This document shows positions 8,245 through 17,904 of a DNA stretch of 64,000 bases, piece by piece. The stretch is from Rouxiella sp. S1S-2 (GTDB lineage: Bacteria > Pseudomonadota > Gammaproteobacteria > Enterobacterales > Enterobacteriaceae). A program made the translations under genes and the position numbers. The stretch covers positions 3,720,001-3,784,000 of the forward strand of contig NZ_WFKL01000001.1 in the NCBI RefSeq assembly GCF_009208105.1. Direction: 5' to 3'. Numbering within the stretch: the first letter of the stretch is position 1; every line of letters starts with the position of its first letter. The notes under the pieces are model-generated. The model was not told the DNA's origin, did no database searches, and saw nothing but the letters and a program-made list of their open reading frames with translations.

Positions 8245-8973
8245 TTAGTCATTCAGACTGGCGGGCACTGAACGAAACAGATAGCCGTCAAACGCCGGAT
8301 CTTCCGCATCTGAAATCTCAAGTAGTTTGCTTTTCACGTTTTCAAGATGCTGCCACATCGCCTGCTTGGCGGCTTTTGGCTCACGACGCAAAATAGCCTG
8401 CAAGATTTGCTGATGATCGTTCAGCCACAGCTCACTGTAATTTTGGTCACCCACGTGCTGATGCAACCGCTGCCACATTGGGCTGTGCTTTCGCACCTGC
8501 CACAGTTCGTAAACCATATTGGCCAGAACGCTATTTTGTGAGGCCTGCGCCAGCAGCGTATGAAACAGTTCATCGGCACTTTCATCAATAATTCCCCGCG
8601 CTACAAAGCTTTTTTCAAGCTCAATAGCGTCGCGCATTTTGAGAATATCAGCCTTGGTGGCCTGCACGGCGGCAAACGCCGCCACTTCACTTTCCAGCAA
8701 CTGTCGTGCCTGTAACAGCTCGAACGGGCCGTAACCGCTATCACCAAAGGCGGGGAGCTCGGTAGAAGATTCAAGCACATAAACGCCGGAGCCTTTGCGC
8801 ACTTCCACAACCTTCTCAAGCTCAAGCATAATTAGCGCCTCACGCACTACGCTGCGGCTGACCGAAAAACGCTCGGCAATATCACGTTCGGGAGGAAGAC
8901 GGTCACCGGGCTGATGCTGTCCAGAAGCAATGGCCTCACGCAACTGATTACCAATTTCCTGATAAAGCCGCAT
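8245..8973 (-). CDS. GntR/FadR-family regulator of the UxuR/ExuR type
   Basis: This 242-residue regulator has an N-terminal GntR winged helix (about residues 3-68: RLPPERDIAERFSVSRSVVREAL) and a C-terminal FCD effector domain. Stretches such as YGPFELLQARQLLES and KAAKQAMWQHLENVKSKL are the same as those of E. coli UxuR and ExuR, which repress hexuronate genes and respond to fructuronate or galacturonate. The gene converges on the yeiQ-like dehydrogenase gene with a 34-base gap, so the pair may form a local uronate unit. Whether it is UxuR, ExuR or a third paralogue cannot be decided from the sequence alone. Confidence 0.85.
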   Translation of the reverse strand: MRLYQEIGNQLREAIASGQHQPGDRLPPERDIAERFSVSRSVVREALIMLELEKVVEVRKGSGVYVLESSTELPAFGDSGYGPFELLQARQLLESEVAAFAAVQATKADILKMRDAIELEKSFVARGIIDESADELFHTLLAQASQNSVLANMVYELWQVRKHSPMWQRLHQHVGDQNYSELWLNDHQQILQAILRREPKAAKQAMWQHLENVKSKLLEISDAEDPAFDGYLFRSVPASLND

Positions 8974-9192
8974 GGTGTCCTCTCTCTATGAGCAATAGTG
9001 AGAAACAGTATACCACGCAGTAGGTTAGCGTTGTATTTATGTCACGATGCTGCGGGTTGACTCAGCGAGTAATGCCTCGGCAACGAAGGCAGAATTAGTC
9101 ATTGCGTTATCCGCAATGCGTGTAGAAAAAAGAGCTTTCCAGGTAGATTTAGCTGCAATTCGCTAGATTTTCTTTTTATGGGGGAGCATCTT
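8974..9192. other. Divergent intergenic region between the UxuR-like gene and the yeiR side
   Basis: This region must hold the promoters of the UxuR-like regulator gene (leftward) and of the yeiR transcript (rightward). A short ORF with a strong ribosome binding site follows at 9193. I saw no clear CRP, Zur or other consensus operator here. Confidence 0.5.
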
Positions 9193-9255
9193 ATGGCGAC
9201 CAATATTACGATAAATCATCCGCATACCGTGCATAACGGCTTAAAAAACATGTGA
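9193..9255 (+). CDS. Putative 20-residue His-containing small protein or leader peptide upstream of yeiR
   Basis: An ATG at 9193 opens a 20-codon frame ending in TGA at 9253-9255. It is preceded by a long GGGGGAG Shine-Dalgarno sequence at optimal spacing (about seven bases), stronger than that of most genes here. The peptide has three His residues in the segment HPHTVH. It ends 20 bases before the start of yeiR, whose product binds zinc, so it could be a leader peptide coupled to yeiR translation or a small metal-linked protein. It has no homologue that I recognise, and short frames with good ribosome sites also occur by chance. Confidence 0.35.
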   Translation: MATNITINHPHTVHNGLKNM

Positions 9256-9275
9256 ATGAGCTTAAGGATGACATC

Positions 9276-10250
9276 ATGACTAAAACAAATTTGATCACCG
9301 GTTTTCTCGGCAGTGGAAAAACCACCACCGTTCGTCATCTGCTTGCCAACAAGCCGCAAAATGAAAAATGGGCGGTGCTGGTCAATGAATTCGGTGAAAT
9401 CGGCATCGACGGCGCACTGCTGGCCGACAGCGGCGCAGTGCTCAAAGAGATCCCCGGTGGCTGCATGTGCTGTGTTAACGGTTTACCGATGCAGATAGGC
9501 CTGAATATGCTGCTCAAGCAGGCTAAACCAGATAGGCTGCTTATTGAACCCACCGGTTTGGGCCATCCTAAACAGATCCTCTCGCTGCTTACCTCCGACG
9601 TTTATCAGTCCTGGTTGACGCTGAATGCTACGCTTTGCCTGCTCGATGCGCGTCAGCTCGCCGATCCTCGCGTAGTGACCAATGAAAACTTCCGCGACCA
9701 GCTGGCCGCTGCCGACATCGTTGTTGCCAATAAAATCGATGCCTATGTTGATAGCGATAATCTGGCCTTGGCGAGCTGGGTTGGCACTCAGGATCCGGCG
9801 CTGAGAGTCGAACGCGTTTCTCAGGGGAATATAAACCCTGACTTGCTCGACGAACCGCGCCGCAACCAGCGAGAACTGCCTGACGGTCAGCATCATCACC
9901 CCCATCAGTCAAAGCAGGGACTGGCCGCGTTAAGCCTTCCGGGGCATCAACGTTGGCGGCGCGCGCTCAATGAGGCCGGTGGTTACGCCAGCTGCGGCTG
10001 GATTTTTGATGGTGACACTCTTTTTGATACGGCAGGGTTCCTCGACTGGGCGCGACAGGCACCGGCAGAAAGGGTCAAAGCCGTGGTGCGTATAAAAGAG
10101 GGAACTTTACAGGTTAATCGCCAAGGCCAAGATTTGAACATTGAGACATTACCAGGGGCGCCGTTAGACAGCAGAATTGAAATAATATCCCGCGATAAAA
10201 CCGACTGGAATGTGCTGCAATCAATTTTGTTGAAGATTCGTTTAACTTAG
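9276..10250 (+). CDS. yeiR: Zinc-binding COG0523 GTPase YeiR
   Basis: This 324-residue G3E-family GTPase belongs to the CobW/YjiA/ZNG metallochaperone group. The P-loop GFLGSGKTT lies at residues 9-17, and the metal-binding CxCC motif GGCMCC is at 62-66 (Cys63, Cys65, Cys66). A His-rich linker (DGQHHHPHQ) separates the GTPase and C-terminal CobW domains. E. coli YeiR has been described as a zinc-stimulated GTPase; a role in zinc delivery or storage is likely. The ATG at 9276 has AAGGA about eight bases upstream; an earlier in-frame GTG at 9252 overlaps the small upstream ORF and is less likely. lpxT follows after 59 bases. Confidence 0.93.
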   Translation: MTKTNLITGFLGSGKTTTVRHLLANKPQNEKWAVLVNEFGEIGIDGALLADSGAVLKEIPGGCMCCVNGLPMQIGLNMLLKQAKPDRLLIEPTGLGHPKQILSLLTSDVYQSWLTLNATLCLLDARQLADPRVVTNENFRDQLAAADIVVANKIDAYVDSDNLALASWVGTQDPALRVERVSQGNINPDLLDEPRRNQRELPDGQHHHPHQSKQGLAALSLPGHQRWRRALNEAGGYASCGWIFDGDTLFDTAGFLDWARQAPAERVKAVVRIKEGTLQVNRQGQDLNIETLPGAPLDSRIEIISRDKTDWNVLQSILLKIRLT

Positions 10251-10309
10251 CAGGCTTACTGTATCGGCCGTAACGACGTCTAAAAACAAATTTGAATAGG
10301 TTTAGCTCT

Positions 10310-11011
10310 ATGTTCCGCCGTAATTTACCGTTGATACTGCTGCTTAACGTGGTCGGTATTGCCCTGTTTTTATCCTTTTACCTGCCGATTAACCACGGTT
10401 TTTGGGCACCAATCGATTCGTCGATATTTTTCTATTTTAACCGGCATCTGGCCACCAGCGAGACGTTCCTGCATATCGTTGCCGTGACCAACAACCGCGC
10501 CTTTGACATCTGCTCACTGGTGGCGATGGGTCTGCTGTACCTTTCTTACTATTTAAAGGAAGACAGCCAAGGCCGCCGCAGGATGGTGATTATCGGTATC
10601 GTGATGTTACTCACCGCCGTGGTGCTTAATCAGTTAGGCCACCAGTTGCCGGTAGCGCATAAGAGTCCATCGCTGAGCTTCGAGCACGTTAATCGCGTAA
10701 GCGAATTGACGGGTATTCCGACCAAAGACTCCTCCGGTGACAGCTTCCCGGGCGATCACGGCATGATGTTGATGGTCTTCAGCGTCTTTATGCTGCGCTA
10801 TCTTGGCAAACGCGCATTCGCGATTGCCGTATTGATTACCGTCATCTTCTCGATGCCGCGCCTGATGATCGGTGCGCACTGGTTTACCGATATCATGGTT
10901 GGCTCATTGTCAGTGGTATTGGTCGGCGCAAGCTGGTGGTTAATGACCCCGGCAAGTGACATGCTTGTCAATTGGCTGGATAGAAAACTGCCAAAAAAAG
11001 CCGCTAAATAA
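10310..11011 (+). CDS. lpxT: Kdo2-lipid A phosphotransferase LpxT
   Basis: This is a 233-residue inner-membrane PAP2-family enzyme with about six hydrophobic helices. The phosphatase motifs are visible: KDSSGDSFPGDHG in the middle and RLMIGAHWFTDIMVG near the C terminus, with the catalytic His residues in GDHG and AHWFTD. LpxT moves a phosphate from undecaprenyl pyrophosphate to lipid A on the periplasmic face, giving the 1-diphosphate form. Gene order (yeiR-lpxT-mepS) is as in E. coli. I chose the ATG at 10310 (MFRRNLPLILLLN), with AGG about nine bases upstream, over an in-frame TTG at 10292. Confidence 0.92.
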   Translation: MFRRNLPLILLLNVVGIALFLSFYLPINHGFWAPIDSSIFFYFNRHLATSETFLHIVAVTNNRAFDICSLVAMGLLYLSYYLKEDSQGRRRMVIIGIVMLLTAVVLNQLGHQLPVAHKSPSLSFEHVNRVSELTGIPTKDSSGDSFPGDHGMMLMVFSVFMLRYLGKRAFAIAVLITVIFSMPRLMIGAHWFTDIMVGSLSVVLVGASWWLMTPASDMLVNWLDRKLPKKAAK

Positions 11012-11466
11012 GTTTTTTTAAGAAAATACTTATTCTCGATGACATAGCTTTTTATTATGGCCTGTACAATATTTACAGATTGCCGGGCCATTCTATTTAA
11101 CGAGATTGTAAATAGGCGAAAGCGGAATATTGCTCGCAGCCCGCATTCTGCTGCGCTTTTAAGCCAAATGAGCACAATACTTAGTCACCGGCTTTTACAT
11201 CAATAGTTACATTGCTTTACATCATTATTTCTTATTAAAAAACAGATAAAACCTCTCGCATTCCCCTAACCATTACGGTAATCTCGACCTCGTTGCACAG
11301 AAATGTGGCATAAATGGTCTAATTCCAATTAAAAGTGTGTTGTACCACACAATTTCCTGGCTAAGCCTTTGCCCAAGCTGAAAGCAACAGATAATCTCGC
11401 TTGGTTTTTGGGCAATTTGATAACGAACTTCGGTTTCGTTAAGGACAGCAAGGGAAAACAACATAC
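11012..11466. other. Long noncoding leader/intergenic region upstream of mepS
   Basis: This is 455 bases without a credible gene. It contains a short dyad TGTGT-N6-ACACA at 11336-11351 and a hairpin at 11421-11441 close to the mepS start. The length suggests a long mepS 5' untranslated region or an unannotated small RNA; no known RNA family was recognised. Confidence 0.5.
11421..11441 (+). promoter_or_regulatory. Stable hairpin with UUCG tetraloop in the mepS leader
   Basis: The arms TAACGAA and TTCGTTA are perfect complements around a loop whose core is C-TTCG-G, the extra-stable cUUCGg tetraloop (with one bulged base). It lies 25 bases before the mepS start codon, just upstream of the AAGGA/AAGGGA ribosome-binding region. 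It is not followed by a T run, so it is more likely an mRNA stability or translation element than a terminator. Confidence 0.45.
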
Positions 11467-12087
11467 ATGGTCAAGTCTCAACCGTTTCTGAGATATGTGC
11501 TGCGGGCTTTACCCGCAATTGGCGCGGCAATTTTACTCTCCGCGTGTAGTGGTACTCATTCTTCGAACACAGAAAACGCACAAACTGAGATGCATGCAGT
11601 TAAAGACAAAAATGGTCTTTTACTTCAATCCTCTCAGGATGAATTCGAAGCAATGGTTCGCAACGTCGATATTAAATCCAAGATTATGGATCAATATGCA
11701 GACTGGAAAGGCGTTCGTTATCGGTTAGGTGGTGACAGCAAGCGTGGTATCGATTGCTCAGCCTTCGTCCAGGTAACATTCCGCGAACAATTTGGTATGG
11801 ACTTACCGCGTTCAACTTATGAACAGGAAGATACAGGTAAGAAGATTCAGCGTAACAAGCTGCGTCCAGGCGATTTAGTCCTGTTCCGTGCCGGCTCTAC
11901 CGGTCGTCATGTAGGTATTTATCTCGGTAACGATCAATTCGTTCATGCTTCTACAAGCAATGGCGTAATGATTTCTAACCTTAATGAAGCTTACTGGACG
12001 TCACGCTATCGTGAAGCAAGACGCGTACTGAGTGGCTCACACCCAAACAGCAGTACCGAGAGTATGGCGACTGCAATGCTGCAATAG
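11467..12087 (+). CDS. mepS: Murein DD-endopeptidase / LD-carboxypeptidase lipoprotein MepS (Spr)
   Basis: This 206-residue outer-membrane lipoprotein has a type II signal with lipobox LLSAC (Cys27) and an NlpC/P60 domain. Catalytic residues are Cys97 in GIDCSAF, His148 in GRHVGIY and His160 in QFVHAS. MepS cuts D,D crosslinks in peptidoglycan and allows insertion of new strands during growth; in E. coli its level is set by the NlpI-Prc protease. The start MVKSQP matches the E. coli protein. The C terminus runs about 18 residues past the E. coli end (after ARRVLS), a small extension of unknown meaning. E. coli has rtn between this gene and yejA; here it is absent. Confidence 0.95.
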   Translation: MVKSQPFLRYVLRALPAIGAAILLSACSGTHSSNTENAQTEMHAVKDKNGLLLQSSQDEFEAMVRNVDIKSKIMDQYADWKGVRYRLGGDSKRGIDCSAFVQVTFREQFGMDLPRSTYEQEDTGKKIQRNKLRPGDLVLFRAGSTGRHVGIYLGNDQFVHASTSNGVMISNLNEAYWTSRYREARRVLSGSHPNSSTESMATAMLQ

Positions 12088-12137
12088 CAGCGAAAACAGA
12101 ATTCACTCTTGTTGTCCAAGCCCAGCGAATAAAAAAA

Positions 12138-12163
12138 GGCCCTCTTCTGAGGGTCTTTTTTTA
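12138..12163 (+). terminator. Rho-independent terminator after mepS
   Basis: GGCCCTC pairs with GAGGGTC around a TTCT loop and is followed by seven T residues. It lies 50 bases after the mepS stop codon. Confidence 0.88.
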
Positions 12164-12336
12164 TGCTCACGGCTAAGCAAACCCTCCCCTCTTCCCTTAC
12201 ACTGTTTACCCGCTATTTGTCTTGGGGCTGCACGTAATCTTGTGATACAACAGCCAAAATGGTTGTTTATTAATTCTCAATCTATTATTGAGTTATCACA
12301 GCGTCAGCGGCGCCAAATCAGGAGTTAACTTTCAGG

Positions 12337-14145
12337 ATGTTTCCTCGCGCACTCATAGGTCTGCTACTGTCGTTGATAGGATTTTTCGCGCACGCCGAAT
12401 CGATAGAGGACGGCTACGCCTTTTCAATTTTAGGCTCCCCGAAATACCTCTATAACTTCAGTCATTTTGATTACGTTAATCCTGCCGCCCCCAAAGGCGG
12501 AAGTATCACCCTTTCAGCCATCGGCACCTTTGACAATTTTAACCGCTTCGCCTCTCGCGGTAATGCCGCGGTGCGCAGCGATACGCTTTACGACAGCCTG
12601 TTTACGCCCTCAAGCGACGAGATTGGCAGCTATTACCCGCTAATTGCTGATTCGGCGCGCTATGACAGCGATTTTAAATGGGTTGAGGTAGAAATAAATC
12701 CGCGCGCCGTTTTTCAGGACGGCAGCCCGATCACCGCCAAAGATGTGGCCTTTACTTTCCACAAATTTATGACTGAGGGCGTACCGCAGTTTCGAGTGGT
12801 GTATAAGGGCGTGGTGGTGAAAGCCCTTTCTCCACTCACCGTGCGCTTTGAATTTCCGCAACCTAATAAAGAACAAATGCTCGGCCTGCTCGGACTGCCC
12901 ATCATCTCGCAAAAATTTTGGGAACATCGAAAATTTAACGAACCACTGTCAACACCGCCGCTGGGCAGTGGGCCTTATCGCATTAGCGCCTATAAGCTTG
13001 GTCAATATGTTACCTACTCGCGCGTCACTAACTACTGGGCGGCCAATCTGCCGGTTAACCGTGGTCGCTACAACTTTGACACCATTCGCTACGACTACTA
13101 TCTGGACGATAATGTGGCTCTCGAAGCCTTCAAGTCCGGGGCCTTTGATTATCGCAGCGAACCTTCCCCTAAAAATTGGGCCACGCAGTATCAGGGGACT
13201 AACTTTACGCGTGGCTTAATCATAAAGCAGGATGATGAAAACCAGGCCGCGCAGGATACGCGCTGGCTGGCTTTTAATATTCATCGCCCTATCTTCCAGG
13301 ACCGACGCGTCAGAGAGGCGCTGACGCTGGCCTTTGATTTTGACTGGATGAACAAGGCTCTGTTCTACGGCGCTTACAAACGCACCACCAGCTACTTCCA
13401 AAACACCGACTATGCGGCGGCAAACTATCCCGATGCCGCCGAGCTGGCGTGGTTGGCGCCGCTGAAAGGTAAAATCCCTGAAGAGGTGTTTAGCCAGCTT
13501 TATCAGCCCCCGCACTCTGACGGCAGCGGCAGTGACCGAGTAAACTTGCTCAAGGCGACCGCACTGCTTAAAGAGGCCGGATGGACGGTAAAAAACCAGC
13601 AGCTAGTTAACGACAAAACGGGCAAGCCCTTCACCTTTGAACTGCTGCTGCCCAGCAGTGGAAATTCTCAATACGTGCTGCCTTTCCAGCATAATCTGCA
13701 GCGGTTGGGTATTAACATGACCCTGCGTCAGGTGGATAATTCACAGTTCACCAGCCGTTTACGCAGTCGTGATTACGATATGATCCCAACGGTGTATCGC
13801 GCCATGACCTACCCCGGCACCGACCTGCAGATTATGTGGAACTCAAAATACATTAACTCCACCTATAATGCGCCCGGCGTATCAGACCCGGCTATCGACC
13901 AGTTGACCGACGCGGTGGTCGCACATCAGGGCCAGCCCGACGCGCTGCTCTCACTGGGACACGCGCTTGACCGCGTTTTAACCTGGCACAGGTATATGAT
14001 CCCGATGTGGTATTCCAACCGTGACCGTTACGCCTACTGGGACAAGTTTTCGATGCCCACCCTTCGCCCACCTTATGCTATAGAGCTAGACAGCTGGTGG
14101 TTTGACGTGAACAAAGCTGCGCGTTTGCAAGCGGCAAGAAAGTAG
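12337..14145 (+). CDS. yejA: Periplasmic peptide-binding protein YejA (microcin C-type ABC importer)
   Basis: This 602-residue extracytoplasmic solute-binding protein of family 5 has a Sec signal peptide ending near AHA-ES (residue 20). Conserved features include [11 protein letters not shown] near the start and the Asp-rich C-terminal half. YejA is the ligand-binding part of the YejABEF importer, which takes up peptides, including the antibiotic peptide-nucleotide microcin C, and has been linked to antimicrobial-peptide resistance in other enterobacteria. The gene begins the yejABEF operon, with ten bases between its stop and the yejB start. The ATG at 12337 has GGAG about 12 bases upstream, a slightly long spacing. 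Confidence 0.94.
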   Translation: MFPRALIGLLLSLIGFFAHAESIEDGYAFSILGSPKYLYNFSHFDYVNPAAPKGGSITLSAIGTFDNFNRFASRGNAAVRSDTLYDSLFTPSSDEIGSYYPLIADSARYDSDFKWVEVEINPRAVFQDGSPITAKDVAFTFHKFMTEGVPQFRVVYKGVVVKALSPLTVRFEFPQPNKEQMLGLLGLPIISQKFWEHRKFNEPLSTPPLGSGPYRISAYKLGQYVTYSRVTNYWAANLPVNRGRYNFDTIRYDYYLDDNVALEAFKSGAFDYRSEPSPKNWATQYQGTNFTRGLIIKQDDENQAAQDTRWLAFNIHRPIFQDRRVREALTLAFDFDWMNKALFYGAYKRTTSYFQNTDYAAANYPDAAELAWLAPLKGKIPEEVFSQLYQPPHSDGSGSDRVNLLKATALLKEAGWTVKNQQLVNDKTGKPFTFELLLPSSGNSQYVLPFQHNLQRLGINMTLRQVDNSQFTSRLRSRDYDMIPTVYRAMTYPGTDLQIMWNSKYINSTYNAPGVSDPAIDQLTDAVVAHQGQPDALLSLGHALDRVLTWHRYMIPMWYSNRDRYAYWDKFSMPTLRPPYAIELDSWWFDVNKAARLQAARK

Positions 14146-14155
14146 GGAGACGACA

Positions 14156-15250
14156 TTGACTGCATATTTACTTCGTCGGCTTCTGCTGGTTATTCCCACC
14201 CTGTGGGCCATTATCACGATTAATTTCTTTATTGTGCAGATTGCCCCCGGCGGTCCGGTGGACCAGGCCATCGCGGCCATTGAAATGGGTCAAAGCAGCG
14301 GATTACCCGGCGGTGGGCAATCGAGCGGTAACGGCCATGCCAATGCGGGCGTCGGGATGGTTGGAGACAGCCAGTATCGCGGCGCTCGCGGCCTCGACCC
14401 TGAAGTGATAGCCGAAATAACCAAACGCTTCGGCTTCGATAAGCCGCTGCATGAGCGATATGTCGACATGCTCTGGCGCTATGCGCGTTTTGATTTCGGC
14501 GATAGCCTGTTCCAGGGCGCCTCGGTGATGCAGCTAGTGAAATTCAGCCTGCCGGTTTCAATAAGCCTTGGGCTATGGAGCACGCTCATCATTTATTTGG
14601 TGTCGATTCCGCTAGGCATTCGCAAGGCAGTAAAAAACGGCAGCGCGTTTGACACCTGGAGCAGCACGGTCATCATCATCGGCTACGCGGTGCCCTCGTT
14701 TTTATTCGCTATTTTATTGATCGTCTTTTTCACCGGCGGTAACTATTATGACTGGTTCCCGCTGCGCGGCCTGACCTCGGCCAATTTCGACACGCTGCCC
14801 TGGTATGGAAAAATTACCGACTACCTGTGGCACATCACGCTGCCGGTATTAGCGACGGTAATTGGCGGCTTTGCCACGTTGACCATGCTGACTAAAAATT
14901 CGTTTCTGGATGAGGTACAAAAGCAGTATGTCGTCACCGCGCGGGCCAAAGGCCTCGACGAAAATAAAATTCTCTATCGCCACGTGTTTCGCAATGCCAT
15001 GCTGCTGGTTATTGCTGGTTTCCCTGCCACCTTTATCAGCATGTTCTTTACCGGCTCACTGCTGATTGAAGTGATGTTCTCCCTGCATGGTCTCGGACTG
15101 CTGGGCTACGATGCCACACTGCAGCGCGATTTCCCGGTGATGTTTGGCACGCTGTACATATTTACCCTGATTGGCCTGCTGCTCAATATCATCAGCGATA
15201 TCACCTACACGCTGGTCGATCCGCGGATTGATTTCGAGGGGCGTCAATAA
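14156..15250 (+). CDS. yejB: Peptide ABC transporter permease YejB
   Basis: This 364-residue inner-membrane permease of the oligopeptide/dipeptide type has about six helices and the cytoplasmic EAA-type loop around [22 protein letters not shown], which docks the ATPase. Relative to DppB it has a Gly/Ser/Asn-rich periplasmic insert near residues 45-80, as in E. coli YejB. Translation appears to start at the TTG at 14156, which has GGGAG seven bases upstream and gives the conserved N terminus (M)[14 protein letters not shown]; no ATG fits. Its TAA overlaps the yejE ATG by one base, implying coupled translation. Confidence 0.94.
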   Translation: MTAYLLRRLLLVIPTLWAIITINFFIVQIAPGGPVDQAIAAIEMGQSSGLPGGGQSSGNGHANAGVGMVGDSQYRGARGLDPEVIAEITKRFGFDKPLHERYVDMLWRYARFDFGDSLFQGASVMQLVKFSLPVSISLGLWSTLIIYLVSIPLGIRKAVKNGSAFDTWSSTVIIIGYAVPSFLFAILLIVFFTGGNYYDWFPLRGLTSANFDTLPWYGKITDYLWHITLPVLATVIGGFATLTMLTKNSFLDEVQKQYVVTARAKGLDENKILYRHVFRNAMLLVIAGFPATFISMFFTGSLLIEVMFSLHGLGLLGYDATLQRDFPVMFGTLYIFTLIGLLLNIISDITYTLVDPRIDFEGRQ

Positions 15251-16272
15251 TGGCGCTTAATGCAATTAATCGCGCGCGCTGGGCACGCTTTCGTCAAAAC
15301 TCCCGCGGCTTCTGGTCGCTGTGGATCTTTCTGATAATCTTTCTGCTGGCGCTGTTCTCCAACGTCATCGCCAATGAGAAACCGCTGCTGGTGAACTATC
15401 AGGGCCATTTTTATTTTCCGGTGTTGTTTAACTACAGCGAATCAACCTTTGGCGGCGAGCTGCAAACGACCACCGATTATCAGGACCCGTTCGTGGTTAA
15501 ACAGCTTGAGAGCCACGGCGGGGTAATATGGGCACCGCTGCGCCAGAGTTTTAATTCGATCAATTTCTCAACCGACAGCCCCTTCCCCTCACCGCCTTCG
15601 CGCCACAACCTTCTCGGTACGGACAGCAACGGCCACGACGTACTGGCGGAGATTCTGTACGGGCTGCGAATTTCGCTGCTGTTTGGCCTGATGTTGACCC
15701 TGCTGTCTTCGGTGATTGGCATCGTGATAGGCGCAACGCAGGGCTACTACGGCGGAAAAATTGACCTGTGGGGGCAACGATTTATCGAAGTTTGGTCAGG
15801 CATGCCCACGCTTTTCCTGATAATTATGCTCTCAAGCGTGGTACAGCCTAACTTCTGGTGGCTGCTGCTCATCACGGTGCTTTCCGGCTGGATGGTATTA
15901 GTGGGCGTAGTGCGGGCCGAGTTTCTGCGCACCCGCAACTTTGACTACATCCGTGCGGCACAGGCGATGGGCGTGGCTGACCGCACGATTATGCTTCGCC
16001 ATATATTGCCCAACGCCATGGTGGCTACGCTGACCTATATGCCATTTATTCTCTGCGGCTCGATTACCACCCTGGCTTCGCTAGATTTTCTGGGCTTTGG
16101 ACTGCCGCTGGGTTCGCCTTCTTTGGGTTCGTTGCTGCTTGAAGGAAAAAATAATATTCAGGCACCGTGGCTGGGGATAAGCGCATTTATGGTTCTCGCC
16201 ATATTGCTGTCTCTGCTTATTTTTATTGGTGAAGCGGTACGCGACGCTTTTGATCCCAGTCAGACCCGTTAG
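15250..16272 (+). CDS. yejE: Peptide ABC transporter permease YejE
   Basis: This 340-residue DppC/OppC-type permease forms the second membrane subunit of YejABEF. It has an N-terminal cytoplasmic stretch, a first helix, a large periplasmic loop (about residues 45-115) and five further helices. The ATPase-docking loop is around RAAQAMGVADRTIMLRHILPN. The ATG shares its A with the yejB stop codon, and the yejF gene follows 11 bases after the yejE stop, so the three genes are one transcription and translation unit. Confidence 0.94.
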   Translation: MALNAINRARWARFRQNSRGFWSLWIFLIIFLLALFSNVIANEKPLLVNYQGHFYFPVLFNYSESTFGGELQTTTDYQDPFVVKQLESHGGVIWAPLRQSFNSINFSTDSPFPSPPSRHNLLGTDSNGHDVLAEILYGLRISLLFGLMLTLLSSVIGIVIGATQGYYGGKIDLWGQRFIEVWSGMPTLFLIIMLSSVVQPNFWWLLLITVLSGWMVLVGVVRAEFLRTRNFDYIRAAQAMGVADRTIMLRHILPNAMVATLTYMPFILCGSITTLASLDFLGFGLPLGSPSLGSLLLEGKNNIQAPWLGISAFMVLAILLSLLIFIGEAVRDAFDPSQTR

Positions 16273-16283
16273 GACGCCCAACC

Positions 16284-17891
16284 ATGACACATTCACCACT
16301 GTTATCTATTAAGAACTTGGATATCGCCTTTCGCCATGAAGGCCAGCTCTCAGGCGTAGTTCATGACCTCTCGTTGAATATTGCGCAAGGTGAAACCCTG
16401 GCGCTGGTCGGGGAGTCCGGTTCGGGTAAAAGCGTGACCGCCCTATCCATACTGCGCCTGCTGCGTGCGCAGTCTGTGGTGTATCCTAAAGGTGACATTT
16501 TGTTTGAAGGTCAGAGCCTACTGCACGCTAGTGAACCTGCGCTGCGCAAGGTACGCGGCGATCGTATTGCGATGATTTTTCAAGAGCCGATGGTGTCACT
16601 TAACCCGCTACACTCGATTGAAAAACAGCTGGCAGAAGTGTTGTCGCTGCATCGAGGTCTGCGCCGTGAAGCGGCAAGAGCTGAAATCATTCAGTGCCTG
16701 GACCGCGTGGGCATTGCTCAGGCCGCCTCCAGGCTGAGTGACTACCCGCATCAACTCTCGGGCGGCGAACGCCAGCGCGTGATGATCGCCATGGCGATAT
16801 TAACTCAACCCAAACTGCTGATTGCCGATGAACCAACAACCGCGCTCGACGTTTCAGTGCAGGCGCAAATCCTCAGCCTACTGCGGGAGCTCAAGCAGGA
16901 GTTGGGCATGGCGATGCTGTTTATCACGCACAACCTGCGGATTGTACGCTCGATTGCCGATAACGTCGCGGTAATGAAAGATGGACGCCGCGTGGAGTAC
17001 AACAGCCGTACGGCACTTATTTCAGCGCCCCAACATGCCTATACCCAACAGCTGTTAAAGGCAGAACCGACCGGCAGCCCGCAGCCGGTGCCCGACGATA
17101 GCCCTGTATTGCTGCGCGTTGAGGATTTGGGGGTAGGATTCCCTGTGCGACGAGGGCTGCTGAGACGCACCGTGAGCGTCAAGCAGGCGCTCAGTGGCCT
17201 GAGCTTCAGTTTACGTCGCGGCGAAAGCCTGGGGCTGGTGGGAGAGTCTGGCTCGGGTAAAAGCACGACCGGTCTCGCGCTGCTGCGCCTGCTTTCCTGC
17301 AGTGGAAAAATCGAGTTTGACGGTCAGCCACTGCATCAGTTTAACCGCCGACAAATGCTGCCATTTCGTCGCCGGATACAGGTGGTTTTTCAGGACCCCT
17401 ATTCGGCGCTGAACCCGCGACTCAACGTGATGCAGATAATCGCCGAAGGGTTATTAGTACATAAACGCCTAACGGAGGAACAGCGCGAGCAGCAGGTTAT
17501 CGTCGCCATGCAGGAAGTGGGCCTTGACCCACAGACGCGCCACCGCTACCCGACAGAGTTTTCTGGCGGCCAGCGGCAGCGTATTGCGATTGCCCGCGCG
17601 CTTATTCTTCAGCCAGAACTGGTTATTCTTGATGAGCCCACGTCCTCACTCGACAAATCGGTACAGGCACAAATCCTTGAGCTACTAAACAATCTGCAAC
17701 AGCGCTACGGCCTTTCGTACCTGTTCATCAGCCATGACCTGCAGGTAGTAAGAAGTCTTTGTCACCAGGTTATTGTATTGCAAGGAGGAAAAGTGATTGA
17801 GCAGGGAGAGTGTGAAACGCTGTTTACCAGGCCAGAACATACCTACACGAGGGAACTGCTAGCGTTAACGAAGGTGACTGACGGTCCATGA
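16284..17891 (+). CDS. yejF: Peptide ABC transporter ATP-binding protein YejF (two fused ATPase domains)
   Basis: This 535-residue protein fuses two ABC ATPase domains, replacing the separate DppD and DppF subunits. Walker A motifs (GESGSGKS) lie at residues 43-50 and about 320-327, and signature motifs are LSGGERQR near 158 and FSGGQRQR near 425. Walker B sequences LLIADEPTTALD and LVILDEPTSSLD are present. Each half ends with the oligopeptide-transporter C-terminal extension. It powers YejABEF from the cytoplasmic side. The frame is intact, and yejG converges on its 3' end with a 13-base gap. Confidence 0.94.
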   Translation: MTHSPLLSIKNLDIAFRHEGQLSGVVHDLSLNIAQGETLALVGESGSGKSVTALSILRLLRAQSVVYPKGDILFEGQSLLHASEPALRKVRGDRIAMIFQEPMVSLNPLHSIEKQLAEVLSLHRGLRREAARAEIIQCLDRVGIAQAASRLSDYPHQLSGGERQRVMIAMAILTQPKLLIADEPTTALDVSVQAQILSLLRELKQELGMAMLFITHNLRIVRSIADNVAVMKDGRRVEYNSRTALISAPQHAYTQQLLKAEPTGSPQPVPDDSPVLLRVEDLGVGFPVRRGLLRRTVSVKQALSGLSFSLRRGESLGLVGESGSGKSTTGLALLRLLSCSGKIEFDGQPLHQFNRRQMLPFRRRIQVVFQDPYSALNPRLNVMQIIAEGLLVHKRLTEEQREQQVIVAMQEVGLDPQTRHRYPTEFSGGQRQRIAIARALILQPELVILDEPTSSLDKSVQAQILELLNNLQQRYGLSYLFISHDLQVVRSLCHQVIVLQGGKVIEQGECETLFTRPEHTYTRELLALTKVTDGP

Positions 17892-17904
17892 CAACCGGCA
17901 GTCT

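Noticed and set aside
14285..14395. Gly/Ser-rich insert in YejB as a possible novelty
   Set aside because: E. coli YejB has a similar periplasmic insert at the same place, so it is a family feature.
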